Part shown: positions 1-9,575 of the stretch, piece after piece | Position numbering within the stretch: position 1 is the stretch's first letter | How the letters are laid out: each line of letters starts with the position of its first letter | Source: Mucilaginibacter achroorhodeus | Lineage (GTDB): Bacteria > Bacteroidota > Bacteroidia > Sphingobacteriales > Sphingobacteriaceae | Assembly (NCBI RefSeq): GCF_007846095.1 | Contig: NZ_VOEI01000003.1 | Span: 186,001 to 250,000, forward strand | Direction: 5' to 3' | DNA: 64,000 nucleotides | Translations under genes and position numbers: made by a program | Notes under the pieces: generated by a model | What the model was told of the DNA's origin: nothing | Database searches by the model: none | What the model saw: the letters and a program-made list of their open reading frames with translations, nothing else

Positions 1-962
1 ACGAATTTAAGGCAGATAAAAACATTTTAAATGTATCGCGCTGCGTAGACGCCCCCGTGAAGATTGATGGCGGATACAACATGCGTAATGACCAGATGCC
101 GGAGAGCCAGCAGATAGCGGTTACTGCAAACCCTATTGACCAGGAATATATAAAGACCACCGGTTTGCATATAATTGCAGGTACCGATCTAACGGAGCAG
201 GATGTAAAAGATGCCTCTAACGAAAATAGTAAGAAAAATACCTTCCATTTCATTTTAAACGAGGCAGCTGCGAGGGAACTGGGATGGACGCCCCAGCAAG
301 CAATTGGCAAGAGAATGTTTCTTGATTCACAGCGCCCGGGCTATGTTAAAGCCGTGGTAAAAGATTTCAACTTCGAGTCGTTGCACAATAACATAAAACC
401 GCTTGTATTATTCCCGGAAGATTGGGGTAGCCACTTACTCATCAAGATCAGCGGCCAAAACATCCCGCAAACCATAGCCAATCTTGAAAGTAAATGGAAA
501 GCGCTTGTTCCATATCGCCCTTTCGAGTACAGATTTATGGATGATGATTTTAACAATCTTTACAAATCTGAATTACGCCTGGGTAATGCACTTAACATTT
601 TTGCAGCGATCGCAATCGCTTTAGCATGTATGGGTTTATTAGGTTTATCTGCTTATATGGCAAAACAGCGTATCAAAGAAATTGGCATCCGTAAAGTTTT
701 GGGCGCAAGTATCACTGATATTACCACTACGCTGTCAGCATCTTTCATTAAGTTGGTTTTAATTTCAATAGCTATATCGTTACCTGTCGCCTGGTATGCT
801 ACAGGGTTATGGCTGCAAGGATTTGCATATAGGGCAAACGTAAGTGCTTTAACCTTTATCGTAGCAGGTGGGTCAGTGGTGATAATTGCCATTATCACCG
901 TAAGCTTCCAGTCTATTAAAGCAGCTCTGGCCAACCCGGTAAAAAGCTTAAAAAACGAATAA
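1..962 (+). CDS. FtsX/MacB-type ABC transporter permease, C-terminal part (5' end outside window)
   Basis: The reading frame is open from base 3 to the stop at 960-962, giving 319 visible residues; it enters from the left edge, so the GTG at 57 is not a real start. Visible are the second periplasmic MacB_PCD-like domain (motif VVKDFNFESLH) and the C-terminal FtsX domain with three membrane segments (LGNALNIFAAIAIALACMGL, a helix around KLVLISIAISLPVAW, a last one around AGGSVVIIAIITVS). The cytoplasmic motif KEIGIRKVLGA and the ending ALANPVKSLKNE recur in the next permeases, so this is the first visible member of the tandem family. The family moves substrates out of, or transmits force across, the inner membrane with a separate ATPase. 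The substrate is unknown. Confidence 0.93.
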   Translation, partial: EFKADKNILNVSRCVDAPVKIDGGYNMRNDQMPESQQIAVTANPIDQEYIKTTGLHIIAGTDLTEQDVKDASNENSKKNTFHFILNEAAARELGWTPQQAIGKRMFLDSQRPGYVKAVVKDFNFESLHNNIKPLVLFPEDWGSHLLIKISGQNIPQTIANLESKWKALVPYRPFEYRFMDDDFNNLYKSELRLGNALNIFAAIAIALACMGLLGLSAYMAKQRIKEIGIRKVLGASITDITTTLSASFIKLVLISIAISLPVAWYATGLWLQGFAYRANVSALTFIVAGGSVVIIAIITVSFQSIKAALANPVKSLKNE

Positions 963-1032
963 TAAAATTTTATGATCTGCGTGCAACTAATTTTAGGCTG
1001 ATGCAGTCTTATACAAGAAACTTAAACACATT

Positions 1033-2061
1033 ATGAAAAAGAATTTACTATTCCTGCTATTGGCTTCAGGTGTCATTTCAGCATCCGCTCAAAGCTATAA
1101 AACTCCGTATTACACCCGCTCGTTGGCTAATGATGGCATTAAGAATGTTATCGTGAATACCAGCGGAGGCAGTATAATGGTTACCGGCGCAGGCCAGCAA
1201 CAACCTCACATTGATGTATTTGTTGTTGGCAACAACAATCAAGATCTTTCTAAAGAAGAGATCAAAAAACGCCTTGAAGAAGATTACGTCCTTGATATAG
1301 ATATCCAGAACGGGCAACTTAAAGCCATCGCCAAAAATCGTAAGAATAATATCAACTGGAGAAGGTCGTTAAGCATAGGCTTTAAAGTTTATGTTAACGC
1401 ACAAACATCTACTAACTTAAACACCAGCGGCGGTACCATCAGTATCGAGAACCTGAATGGTACCCAAAACTTTGAGACCAGCGGTGGCAGCCTTAGCATT
1501 ACCAATGTTACAGGCAACATCAAAGGCGAAACCAGCGGCGGTAGCATCTCTGTTAGTAACAGCCGTAACAATATCGATTTAGAAACCAGTGGTGGTGGCA
1601 TTACAGCTAACAACTGCAGCGGCAGGATAAAACTTGAAACCAGCGGTGGCTCCCTTGATCTTGCCAACCTTAAAGGAAACGTTAATGCCGAAACCAGTGG
1701 TGGCAGCATCAGAGGCAATAATGTAGATGGTGAATTGATCACCAGCACATCAGGCGGCAGCATTAATTTAAATGCGATTTCAGGTAGTGTAAATGCATCA
1801 ACCAGCGGCGGTAGCGTACATGTACAAATGGTAAAACTTGGCAGGTATGTAAAGCTGGAAACCAGCGCAGGCCATATAGACCTGAACGTTCCACGCCAGG
1901 CAGCAATGAACGTTAGCCTGCATGGCGACCGCGTAAACCTTGATGTAGCGGGCAATTTCCAGGGAAGTAAAGATAAAGAGGACGTTGTAGGTAAAGTTAA
2001 TGGCGGCGGCACAACTGTAGAAGTTCACGGTGATGGTGGTGTAACCGTTTCATCAAAATAA
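1033..2061 (+). CDS. secreted DUF4097-type beta-helix repeat protein
   Basis: 342 residues. A signal peptide (MKKNLLFLLLASGVISASAQ) is followed by a region with about ten repeats of roughly 20 residues, each carrying a T-S-G-G core (NTSGGSI, ETSGGSL, ETSGGGI, STSGGSV and a final ETSAGHI). This is the pattern of the DUF4097 family of right-handed parallel beta-helices, exported to the periplasm or cell surface. No catalytic motif is visible. It sits 70 bp after one permease and 36 bp before the next on the same strand, so it is probably co-transcribed with the permease array and may be an extracytoplasmic partner; that link is inference. The repeats are also visible in DNA (recurring accagcggcggtagc-like units), so copy number could change by recombination. 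Confidence 0.85.
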   Translation: MKKNLLFLLLASGVISASAQSYKTPYYTRSLANDGIKNVIVNTSGGSIMVTGAGQQQPHIDVFVVGNNNQDLSKEEIKKRLEEDYVLDIDIQNGQLKAIAKNRKNNINWRRSLSIGFKVYVNAQTSTNLNTSGGTISIENLNGTQNFETSGGSLSITNVTGNIKGETSGGSISVSNSRNNIDLETSGGGITANNCSGRIKLETSGGSLDLANLKGNVNAETSGGSIRGNNVDGELITSTSGGSINLNAISGSVNASTSGGSVHVQMVKLGRYVKLETSAGHIDLNVPRQAAMNVSLHGDRVNLDVAGNFQGSKDKEDVVGKVNGGGTTVEVHGDGGVTVSSK

Positions 2062-2097
2062 TAAACAACGTAATCGTATTTATAAATCACAAGCACA

Positions 2098-4467
2098 ATG
2101 TTCAAGAATTACTTTAAAACAGCATGGCGCAACATTGCCAAACGCAAAGGTTTCTCTATGTTAAATGTTGGTGGCCTTGCTTTGGGTATGGCAAGTTGCT
2201 TGCTGTTGCTGCTGTACGTAAGCTATCATTTAAATTACGATAAACAGTTTAAAGAGCTTGATAAGATTTTCCTTGTGCAAAACAACCAGGCTGGTGATGG
2301 TAAAATATACACCTTTTCCGCTTCTCCAAGGCAGGCAGCTGAAACCATAAAAAGTGAAGTGCCAGGTGTTTTACAGGCTGTAAGAACCGTAGATTATAGC
2401 GGTGAAAGCTTGCTTACCTATAAAGACAAGAGCCTTAAAAAGAAGGGGTTATTTGCTGACGATGGCTTCTTTGATATCTTCTCTTATGATTTTATAAAAG
2501 GCAATGCCAGGACAGCGCTTAAAACTCCCAATTCGGTAGTGCTTACCGAATCAGTTGCAAAGGCTTTGTTTGGTGATGAAGATCCTCTAAACAAAATGAT
2601 AAAGCGCAATAACGCCACTGCTATGCAGGTTACCGGCGTTATTAAGGATGTGCCATCAAATTCAACTTTTAAGTTTGATGTTGTGTTGCCCTGGGTGCTG
2701 TTTGATGAAGCCAACGATTGGGCAAAAAATAGCGGATGGGGCAGTAACTATGCAAGAACGGTTGTTAAATTAAAAGATCCTGCAGGTTTAAACGCAGCCA
2801 ACGGAATTATGAAGCACATGGTAGAGCGGCATAATGATGGCAACAAAAACCAGTTATTTTTATATCCGTTTGCTAAACTTCACTTGTATTCTGAGTTTGT
2901 TGATGGTAAAGCTGTAGGCGGTATGATAAGCCAGATCCGTTTGTTTATTACCTTGGCAATCTGCATTCTTTTGGTAGCTTGTGTTAACTTCATGAACCTG
3001 AGTACAGCCCGGTCTGAAGAGCGCGCCAAAGAAGTGGGCATTCGTAAAGCTATAGGCTCGGGCAGGGGATCGCTGATCAGCCAGTTCATCATGGAGTCGG
3101 TTATCTTATCGCTTATATCGGTTTGTATCGCGATAGTACTGGTAGTGATTTCATTACCGTATTTTAATACGCTGTTGGGAATTAAATTACAATTACCATA
3201 CGCTGATCCGAAAGCATGGGCCGCATTGTTAGGTATAGGCGTGCTTACAGGTTTATTGGCCGGAAGTTACCCCGCTTTCTACCTTTCTGGTTTCGAGCCT
3301 ATAAAGGTTTTAAAGGGGATGTTCAAAGGTGGTACCTCGGCCTTGTCACTTCGTAAAGTGCTTGTTGTTGTACAATTTGGTTTTGCAGTATTCCTTATTA
3401 TCGCTACTATTTGTATTTACAGGCAGATAAAATATGTACAAGATAAACCGATAGGCTTTGATAAAAACAGTCTGGTAGAAATACCGATAGAGGGTGATCT
3501 GCAACAAAAAACAGATATCCTTATCAATCAGTTAAAAACATCAGGCAATATTGTTAACGGCACTGTTTTTACCTCAAGCATTACCTCATCCGGCAATAAT
3601 ACCTGGGGCATAAGTTGGCCGGGTAAGCGCGACGACGAAACCGTTTTGTTTGACGTATTTAGGGTGGGTGATAACTTTACTCAAACTACCGGTGTTAAAT
3701 TATTGAAGGGCCGACAGTTCTCAAGTAGCAATCCTTTAGATACTGCAGGCAAAACCGCCATGATAAACGAGTCGGCTGCAAAGGTGATGAAACTGAAGGA
3801 ACCCATCGGCAGCATTATCAAATATGGGGATGCAGAAATGACGGTAGTAGGCGTTTACCAAGACTTTGTTTGGGGTTCGCCTTACGAGCAAACAAGGCCA
3901 ATGTTTACCCACTATGCTAATAACTATCGTACCGTTATTGCTTTACGATTATCGCCGGAGCGTACAATAACAGCTAACGTTGAAGCCATCAATAAAGCGT
4001 TAAAAACACTTAACCCGGCATACCCGCCGGTTGTAAATTTTGTAGACAGTGATTTTGCACTGAAGTTTGCAAACGAAAAGCTTTTGGCAACTTTGGCCAA
4101 TATATTTGGGGGACTTGCCATTGTAATATCTTGCCTTGGTTTATTCGGCCTTGCGGCTTACGCTGCAGAACAACGCATTAAAGAAATTGGTGTTCGGAAG
4201 GTATTAGGCGCCAGTGTTGCTAACCTTGCCGGTCTGCTATCAAAAGACTTTTTAAAATTGGTAGCGGTAGCCATTCTGGTAGCCGTGCCGTTATCGTTTT
4301 GGGCCATGAATAAGTGGCTGGAGAACTACCAGAACCGCATTAACCTTAGCTGGTGGATGTTTGTATTGGCGGCCGTTATTACCATTTTTATAGCAGTGCT
4401 GACGGTAAGCTATCAAGCTGTAAAAGCCGCATTGGCCAACCCGGTTAAAAGTTTAAGAAGCGAATAA
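2098..4467 (+). CDS. FtsX/MacB-type ABC transporter permease (DFVWGSPYE subfamily)
   Basis: 789 residues with the duplicated layout of the Bacteroidota family: TM1 about 20-43, first periplasmic MacB_PCD domain to about 280, TM2-4 about 282-395, TM5 about 421-442, second periplasmic domain, TM6-8 about 665-775. Both halves carry the cytoplasmic coupling motif (KEVGIRKAIGS, then KEIGVRKVLGA). No nucleotide-binding domain is present, so it must borrow an ATPase. The second periplasmic domain has DFVWGSPYE where most neighbours have DFNF-S, a feature shared only with the permease at 12158; the two also share the stretch before TM2 (LHLY...GG...RLF). The gene ends in NPVKSLRSE and is followed by a terminator at 4491. 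The substrate is unknown. Confidence 0.93.
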   Translation: MFKNYFKTAWRNIAKRKGFSMLNVGGLALGMASCLLLLLYVSYHLNYDKQFKELDKIFLVQNNQAGDGKIYTFSASPRQAAETIKSEVPGVLQAVRTVDYSGESLLTYKDKSLKKKGLFADDGFFDIFSYDFIKGNARTALKTPNSVVLTESVAKALFGDEDPLNKMIKRNNATAMQVTGVIKDVPSNSTFKFDVVLPWVLFDEANDWAKNSGWGSNYARTVVKLKDPAGLNAANGIMKHMVERHNDGNKNQLFLYPFAKLHLYSEFVDGKAVGGMISQIRLFITLAICILLVACVNFMNLSTARSEERAKEVGIRKAIGSGRGSLISQFIMESVILSLISVCIAIVLVVISLPYFNTLLGIKLQLPYADPKAWAALLGIGVLTGLLAGSYPAFYLSGFEPIKVLKGMFKGGTSALSLRKVLVVVQFGFAVFLIIATICIYRQIKYVQDKPIGFDKNSLVEIPIEGDLQQKTDILINQLKTSGNIVNGTVFTSSITSSGNNTWGISWPGKRDDETVLFDVFRVGDNFTQTTGVKLLKGRQFSSSNPLDTAGKTAMINESAAKVMKLKEPIGSIIKYGDAEMTVVGVYQDFVWGSPYEQTRPMFTHYANNYRTVIALRLSPERTITANVEAINKALKTLNPAYPPVVNFVDSDFALKFANEKLLATLANIFGGLAIVISCLGLFGLAAYAAEQRIKEIGVRKVLGASVANLAGLLSKDFLKLVAVAILVAVPLSFWAMNKWLENYQNRINLSWWMFVLAAVITIFIAVLTVSYQAVKAALANPVKSLRSE

Positions 4468-4490
4468 AATAGCAAGAACTTAAATTACTA

Positions 4491-4517
4491 AAGGGTCGGG
4501 TTAATAGCCTGACCCTT
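4491..4517 (+). terminator. intrinsic terminator after the permease at 2098
   Basis: AAGGGTCGGG pairs with CCTGACCCTT (one G-T wobble) around a short AT-rich loop, followed by TTATTTATTT. It lies 24 bp after the stop and separates the first permease group from the next transcription unit. Confidence 0.7.
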
Positions 4518-4672
4518 ATTTATTTATGCACCTTATTTCGAATAAAAAACAAACTGTATCAAAACCGAACAATCACTGTACCATACCGAACAGCTAATAA
4601 TATATTTTTAATTATAAATAACTGATTTTTAATGATTTATTTATTTGGTATTGTTTTTCAATATTGATAATC

Positions 4673-7087
4673 ATGATCAAAAACTACCTAACCATTGCAT
4701 GGAGAAATCTTACAAAAAACAGGATTTTCTCTTTTATTAACACCTTTGGTTTGGCCATTGGCCTGGCTTGCTGCATGCTCATAAGCGGTTACCTGTACCA
4801 GGAGCTTACTTACGATAGGTATCCGGCCAAGTCAGATCAGCTTTACCGGGTAAACCTCACCACTCTCGGCAATGGAGGTTCTGATGTTTATCCGTTTGTT
4901 GATAATGCCGTTGGTGAAGGCATGAAAAACGCCCTTCCCGAGATCGAGGCTTATTCAAGGTTATCAATCAACCAACCTGCATTTGTAGAAAACGGCAGTA
5001 AGAAGTTTAAAGAAACTAACATAGCCCGCGCAGATGCCAACTTTCTGCAGCTCTTCTCAATTCCGTTAATTGATGGCGACCCTATTACATGTTTAAAAGA
5101 TCCATCGTCAATGGTGCTAACCAGGGATATGGCGAAAAAATACTTTGGTACTACCGATGTGGTAGGAAAGAGTTTGATAGTTGCTACATATCCGTTTAAA
5201 ATAACCGGGGTTATTGATAAGGTGCCTGATAATTCTCACTTCCATGCAGATGCATTTTTAAGTATGGTTACGTTTACTGAAGGCCAACGCCAAAGCTGGA
5301 GCAACCTCGGTTTTTACACATACCTGCAACTGCGTAAGGGCGCTGACCCAAAAAAATTGGAGAAACAATTTCCGCAATTGGTTGCCAAATATGTAGTGCC
5401 CGAAATTCAGCATGACATGGGCGTAAGCGTTGCCGAAGCGCAGAAATCAGTAAATACGTTTTTGTTTAGCCTGCAGCCTATTACCGATATTCACCTGCAC
5501 TCCCACACCAAATACGAAAAAGAAGCCAACGGCGATATCAATTATATATACATCTTTGGAGCGCTGGCGGCATTCATTCTTGTGCTTGCGTGCATCAACT
5601 TTACCAACCTTTCAACTGCAGCATCAGCAAAACGGTCTAAAGAAGTAGGTATCCGTAAAGTTCTGGGTTCGCTTAAGAGTAGTCTGATATCACAGTTTTT
5701 AACAGAATCGGTACTACTTACAACTTTGGCAACAGTTTTTGCTTTAGCATTGGTTTACTTACTGTTGCCATACTTCAATCAATTATCAGGCAAACAGATC
5801 ACTATTGGGTTTTACTTAAATCCGGTTGTGCTGTTGATAGAATTTGCAGTGGCTTTAATAGTAGGGATACTTGCAGGAATTTACCCGGCGTTCTTTATCT
5901 CATCCTTCAAAATATTAAGCGTTTTAAAGGGCAATGGCATCGGCGATGTCACAGCCAGCCGCAGCCTTTTGCGCAGCGGGCTCATCGTTTTTCAGTTTGC
6001 AATATCTACCGCTTTTATCATCGCAACTTTTGTGGTGTACCAGCAATTACATTATATGCAAAACAAAAAACTTGGATATGATAAAGACCAGGTTATTGTT
6101 TTAAACGACACCTACACCCTGCAAAATAATCTTGAACCATTCAGGAATAAGCTACTGCAGGATAATCGCGTGGTTAATGCCACTATATCAAGCGATGTGC
6201 CTGTAAGCATATCAGACGGTACACAGATATATCTCAAATCTGCAACCAGCGACGGCTCACACAGCGACATCCACGCCAATATTTATCACATTGATGAAAC
6301 CTACCTGCCAACAATGGAAATGAAAATGGCTGCAGGGAGAAACTTTTTACCTGCTTACCCGGCAGATTCCGCATCGGTTATTGTTAACGAAACGGCTGTT
6401 AAAGATCTGGGCATCACAGGTAATCCTTTAGGCCGCACCATTGTACGTTCAGGCCGGCATGCATTTAATATTGTTGGTGTTGTAAAGGATTTCAATTACT
6501 CATCGGCCAAAGAAAAAATTGCACCGCTGATGATGCTTTATGGTCACAGCACCGGTGCTATGATGGTGAGGGTAAAAACTGCCGATGTACAAGGCCTTAT
6601 AACCGGCATGAAACAGCAATGGGACAGCTTTAATCCGGCCAGCCCGTTCAGCTATAACTTCTTAGACGATCAGTTTGCCCATTTGTATGTAGCAGAAACC
6701 CGTACCGGAAAGATCTTTACATCGTTCGCCATACTTGCCGTTATCATAGCGAGCCTGGGTTTATTCGGATTGTCGGCATTCTCCATCCGCCAGCGAGTTA
6801 GAGAGATTGGCGTACGTAAGGTATTGGGGGCATCGTCCGGCAGTATCACTGGTATGTTATCAGCACAATTTTTGAAATTAGTAGCGCTGGCTATAGTTAT
6901 AGCCATACCATTAACCTGGCTGGCAATGCACCAATGGCTGCAGGAATTTGCTTACCGTATCGATATACAATGGTGGGTTTTTGCTGCTGCAGGTGCTATG
7001 GCTTTGGGTGTAGCCTTTATCACAGTAAGTTTCCAAACTATAAAAGCAGCACTGGCTAACCCTGTCAAAAGTTTGCGTTCTGAATAA
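4673..7087 (+). CDS. FtsX/MacB-type ABC transporter permease
   Basis: 804 residues from the ATG at 4673; a TTG at 4664 in the same frame is less likely because the family starts with M-[IFL]-K-N-Y, which begins at this ATG. Same eight-TM, two-periplasmic-domain architecture, with KEVGIRKVLGS and REIGVRKVLGA coupling motifs and VVKDFNYSS in the second periplasmic domain. The C terminus is ALANPVKSLRSE. A 200-bp AT-rich gap and a terminator precede it, so it probably has its own promoter, and it is 39 bp ahead of the next permease. As in all members here, no Walker motifs exist in the protein. Confidence 0.93.
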   Translation: MIKNYLTIAWRNLTKNRIFSFINTFGLAIGLACCMLISGYLYQELTYDRYPAKSDQLYRVNLTTLGNGGSDVYPFVDNAVGEGMKNALPEIEAYSRLSINQPAFVENGSKKFKETNIARADANFLQLFSIPLIDGDPITCLKDPSSMVLTRDMAKKYFGTTDVVGKSLIVATYPFKITGVIDKVPDNSHFHADAFLSMVTFTEGQRQSWSNLGFYTYLQLRKGADPKKLEKQFPQLVAKYVVPEIQHDMGVSVAEAQKSVNTFLFSLQPITDIHLHSHTKYEKEANGDINYIYIFGALAAFILVLACINFTNLSTAASAKRSKEVGIRKVLGSLKSSLISQFLTESVLLTTLATVFALALVYLLLPYFNQLSGKQITIGFYLNPVVLLIEFAVALIVGILAGIYPAFFISSFKILSVLKGNGIGDVTASRSLLRSGLIVFQFAISTAFIIATFVVYQQLHYMQNKKLGYDKDQVIVLNDTYTLQNNLEPFRNKLLQDNRVVNATISSDVPVSISDGTQIYLKSATSDGSHSDIHANIYHIDETYLPTMEMKMAAGRNFLPAYPADSASVIVNETAVKDLGITGNPLGRTIVRSGRHAFNIVGVVKDFNYSSAKEKIAPLMMLYGHSTGAMMVRVKTADVQGLITGMKQQWDSFNPASPFSYNFLDDQFAHLYVAETRTGKIFTSFAILAVIIASLGLFGLSAFSIRQRVREIGVRKVLGASSGSITGMLSAQFLKLVALAIVIAIPLTWLAMHQWLQEFAYRIDIQWWVFAAAGAMALGVAFITVSFQTIKAALANPVKSLRSE

Positions 7088-7126
7088 GGATCGAAACATA
7101 ATTTCAATAATTTAACAGTTACTACT

Positions 7127-9547
7127 ATGTTCAAAAACTACATAAAAACAGCATACAGGAATCTAAAGAAAAACAAGGCTTTCACCATCATCAATGTACT
7201 GGGGCTTGCTTTGGGATTGTGTGTATGCTTGCTGATAGTGCTGTACGTTGTGGATGAGTTTGGTTATGATAAATATAACACCAAGTTAGATCGTGTCTAC
7301 CGGGTAAATGACAATATCAAGTTTGGCGGTATGAACAAGCAATTTGCACAATCACCCGCACCTTTGGCTGCAGCCTTCACCGCAAATTTTCCTGAAATAG
7401 AAGCAACGGCGAGGTTTAGGCAATGGGGCTCATATAAAGTGCGTAAGGGTGATCAAAATGTACACGAGAACCACGTAATATTTGCTGACTCTACATTATT
7501 TGATGTCTTTACATTGCCTATGTTATTTGGCGACCCTAAGACAGCACTTCGCGAGCCTCATTCGGTGGTTATAACTGAAAGTATTGCCAGAAAGTATTTT
7601 AATCAGGAGGATGTAGTTGGGAAAGCCTTGTTATTGAATGATTCCATTAATTACAAAGTAACCGGCGTTATAAAGGATATACCTAAACAGTCGCATTTTC
7701 ATTTTGATTTCTTCCTGGCCATGTCAGATCTACAGGAAAGCAAAGATGATTCATGGTTAAATAATAACTTTAACACTTACCTTTTACTTAAACCGGGTAC
7801 GAATTTAAAAACTCTTGAAAACAAATTTGAGCCTTTAATTCGTAAAGGCGCAGGTGGTCAGCTTCAAGGAGCCATTCGCATGGATTATGATGCCTTTGTA
7901 AGGGCAGGTAATTTTTATAAGTTAAATTTAGTTGCGTTAAAGGATATTCATTTACACTCCAATGTTGTTGGCGAATTGGATGGTAACAGTAGTATTCAAT
8001 ACGTTTACATTTTTTTAGCTATTGCTGCTTTTATCTTGATAGTTGCCTGCATCAATTTCATGAACTTATCTACAGCAAGGTCGGCAAATCGTGCACGTGA
8101 GGTAGGTGTCAGAAAAGTTTTAGGGTCACTTAGAAAATATCTTGTTGCGCAATTTTTATCAGAGTCAATTATCGTCACATTTTTCGCTGCTGTTATAGCT
8201 TTGTCAGGCGCATGGTTATTATTACCCTATTTTAACGAAATATCAGGCAAAGTGATTACAATTACACAGGATACGTTACTTTGGCTATTACCATTATCGC
8301 TGCTAAGCGTCATAGTTATTGGCTGTATTGCAGGCTCTTATCCGGCTTTCTTTTTGTCAGCATTTAAGCCGGTAGATGTGTTGAAAGGAAAACTTTCTTC
8401 GGGCTTTAAAGCTGGTTTTTTACGAAGTTTTCTGGTGGTGTTTCAATTTGGGACCTCGATCTTTTTGATTATCGGCACAATGATTATCTACAACCAGCTC
8501 AAGTTTATCCAGAACAAGGACCTTGGTTTTGATCGCAACCATGTAGTTACCATAAAGAATACAGATGATCTGCCTAATGCTAACGTACTTAAAGATGAAC
8601 TGATGACGATCACCGGCGTTAAAAACGCATCGCTTAGCGGCTTTACTCCAACCGGGGGCTGGCGAAATAGTACAACTTACTTTACAAATGAAATGCGTGA
8701 CACAAAAAACGCATTATCTACGCAAAGCTGGGTTGTAGACGAAAACTATATACCTACTATGAACATGCATATCATAGAGGGTCGCAATTTTGAGAAGGGG
8801 CGACTTGCTGACTCTTCATCCCTGATAATAAATGAAGCAGCCGTTAAACAACTGGGCTTTAAGGACCCTGTGGGCCAAGATCTGTTTGTAATAGTTGACA
8901 GCAAAGGTGAAAATCAAAAACGTATGCACATCATTGGCGTAGTTAAAGATTTCAATTTCAATTCCCTTCGTGACAACGTTACGCCTGTTGTACTAAGTAT
9001 GGGTTACAGCACAGGTCAACTATCTGTATTAGTTAACAGTAATGATATGGCTGGTCTTATAAATAAGTTGAAACAAAGGTGGCACTCCTTTGCACCAAAT
9101 GCAGCCTTCGAATACTCGTTTATGGATGACGAATTTGATGCAACCTACCGCACTGAACAGCGAATGGGGCAGCTATTTATCTCTTTCACCACAATGGCTA
9201 TCGTTATTGCATGCCTTGGCTTGTTTGGGTTAGCTGCATATGCTGCAGAACAGCGTACAAAAGAGATCGGTATCCGTAAAGTGCTTGGTGCAAACGTATC
9301 AACTATTGTGGGTATGCTTTCTAAAGACTTTATTAAGCTTGTTATCATTGCCATTGTGATAGCTGCACCACTGGCATGGCTGTCTATGCAGCAGTGGTTA
9401 AAAGGTTTTGCCTATCGCGATAATATTAAGTGGTGGGTTATCGCCGTCGCAGGGTTTGGGGCAATCATCATAGCTTTCCTAACTATCAGCATTCAGTCCA
9501 TCAAAGCAGCTTTAGCAAATCCGGTTAAAAGCTTAAAAAACGAATAG
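7127..9547 (+). CDS. FtsX/MacB-type ABC transporter permease
   Basis: 806 residues starting MFKNYIKTAYRNL. Duplicated MacB_PCD plus FtsX halves; coupling motifs REVGVRKVLGS and KEIGIRKVLGA; second periplasmic domain with VVKDFNFNSLRD. The late TM region (IACLGLFGLAAYAAEQRTKE) is nearly the same as in the permease at 2098, while the periplasmic part differs. That mosaic look fits recombination between paralogues. The gene follows the previous one by 39 bp and precedes the next by 28 bp, so 4673, 7127 and 9576 look like one operon. Substrate unknown. Confidence 0.93.
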   Translation: MFKNYIKTAYRNLKKNKAFTIINVLGLALGLCVCLLIVLYVVDEFGYDKYNTKLDRVYRVNDNIKFGGMNKQFAQSPAPLAAAFTANFPEIEATARFRQWGSYKVRKGDQNVHENHVIFADSTLFDVFTLPMLFGDPKTALREPHSVVITESIARKYFNQEDVVGKALLLNDSINYKVTGVIKDIPKQSHFHFDFFLAMSDLQESKDDSWLNNNFNTYLLLKPGTNLKTLENKFEPLIRKGAGGQLQGAIRMDYDAFVRAGNFYKLNLVALKDIHLHSNVVGELDGNSSIQYVYIFLAIAAFILIVACINFMNLSTARSANRAREVGVRKVLGSLRKYLVAQFLSESIIVTFFAAVIALSGAWLLLPYFNEISGKVITITQDTLLWLLPLSLLSVIVIGCIAGSYPAFFLSAFKPVDVLKGKLSSGFKAGFLRSFLVVFQFGTSIFLIIGTMIIYNQLKFIQNKDLGFDRNHVVTIKNTDDLPNANVLKDELMTITGVKNASLSGFTPTGGWRNSTTYFTNEMRDTKNALSTQSWVVDENYIPTMNMHIIEGRNFEKGRLADSSSLIINEAAVKQLGFKDPVGQDLFVIVDSKGENQKRMHIIGVVKDFNFNSLRDNVTPVVLSMGYSTGQLSVLVNSNDMAGLINKLKQRWHSFAPNAAFEYSFMDDEFDATYRTEQRMGQLFISFTTMAIVIACLGLFGLAAYAAEQRTKEIGIRKVLGANVSTIVGMLSKDFIKLVIIAIVIAAPLAWLSMQQWLKGFAYRDNIKWWVIAVAGFGAIIIAFLTISIQSIKAALANPVKSLKNE

Positions 9548-9575
9548 TTATTATACCTTAATTCACCTTACCATA

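Noticed and set aside
1389..2012. Open frame of 207 codons on the minus strand opposite the beta-helix protein
   Set aside because: It arises from the regular T-S-G-G DNA repeats read backwards (repeating Pro-Pro-Leu-Val-like units); no start signal or domain.
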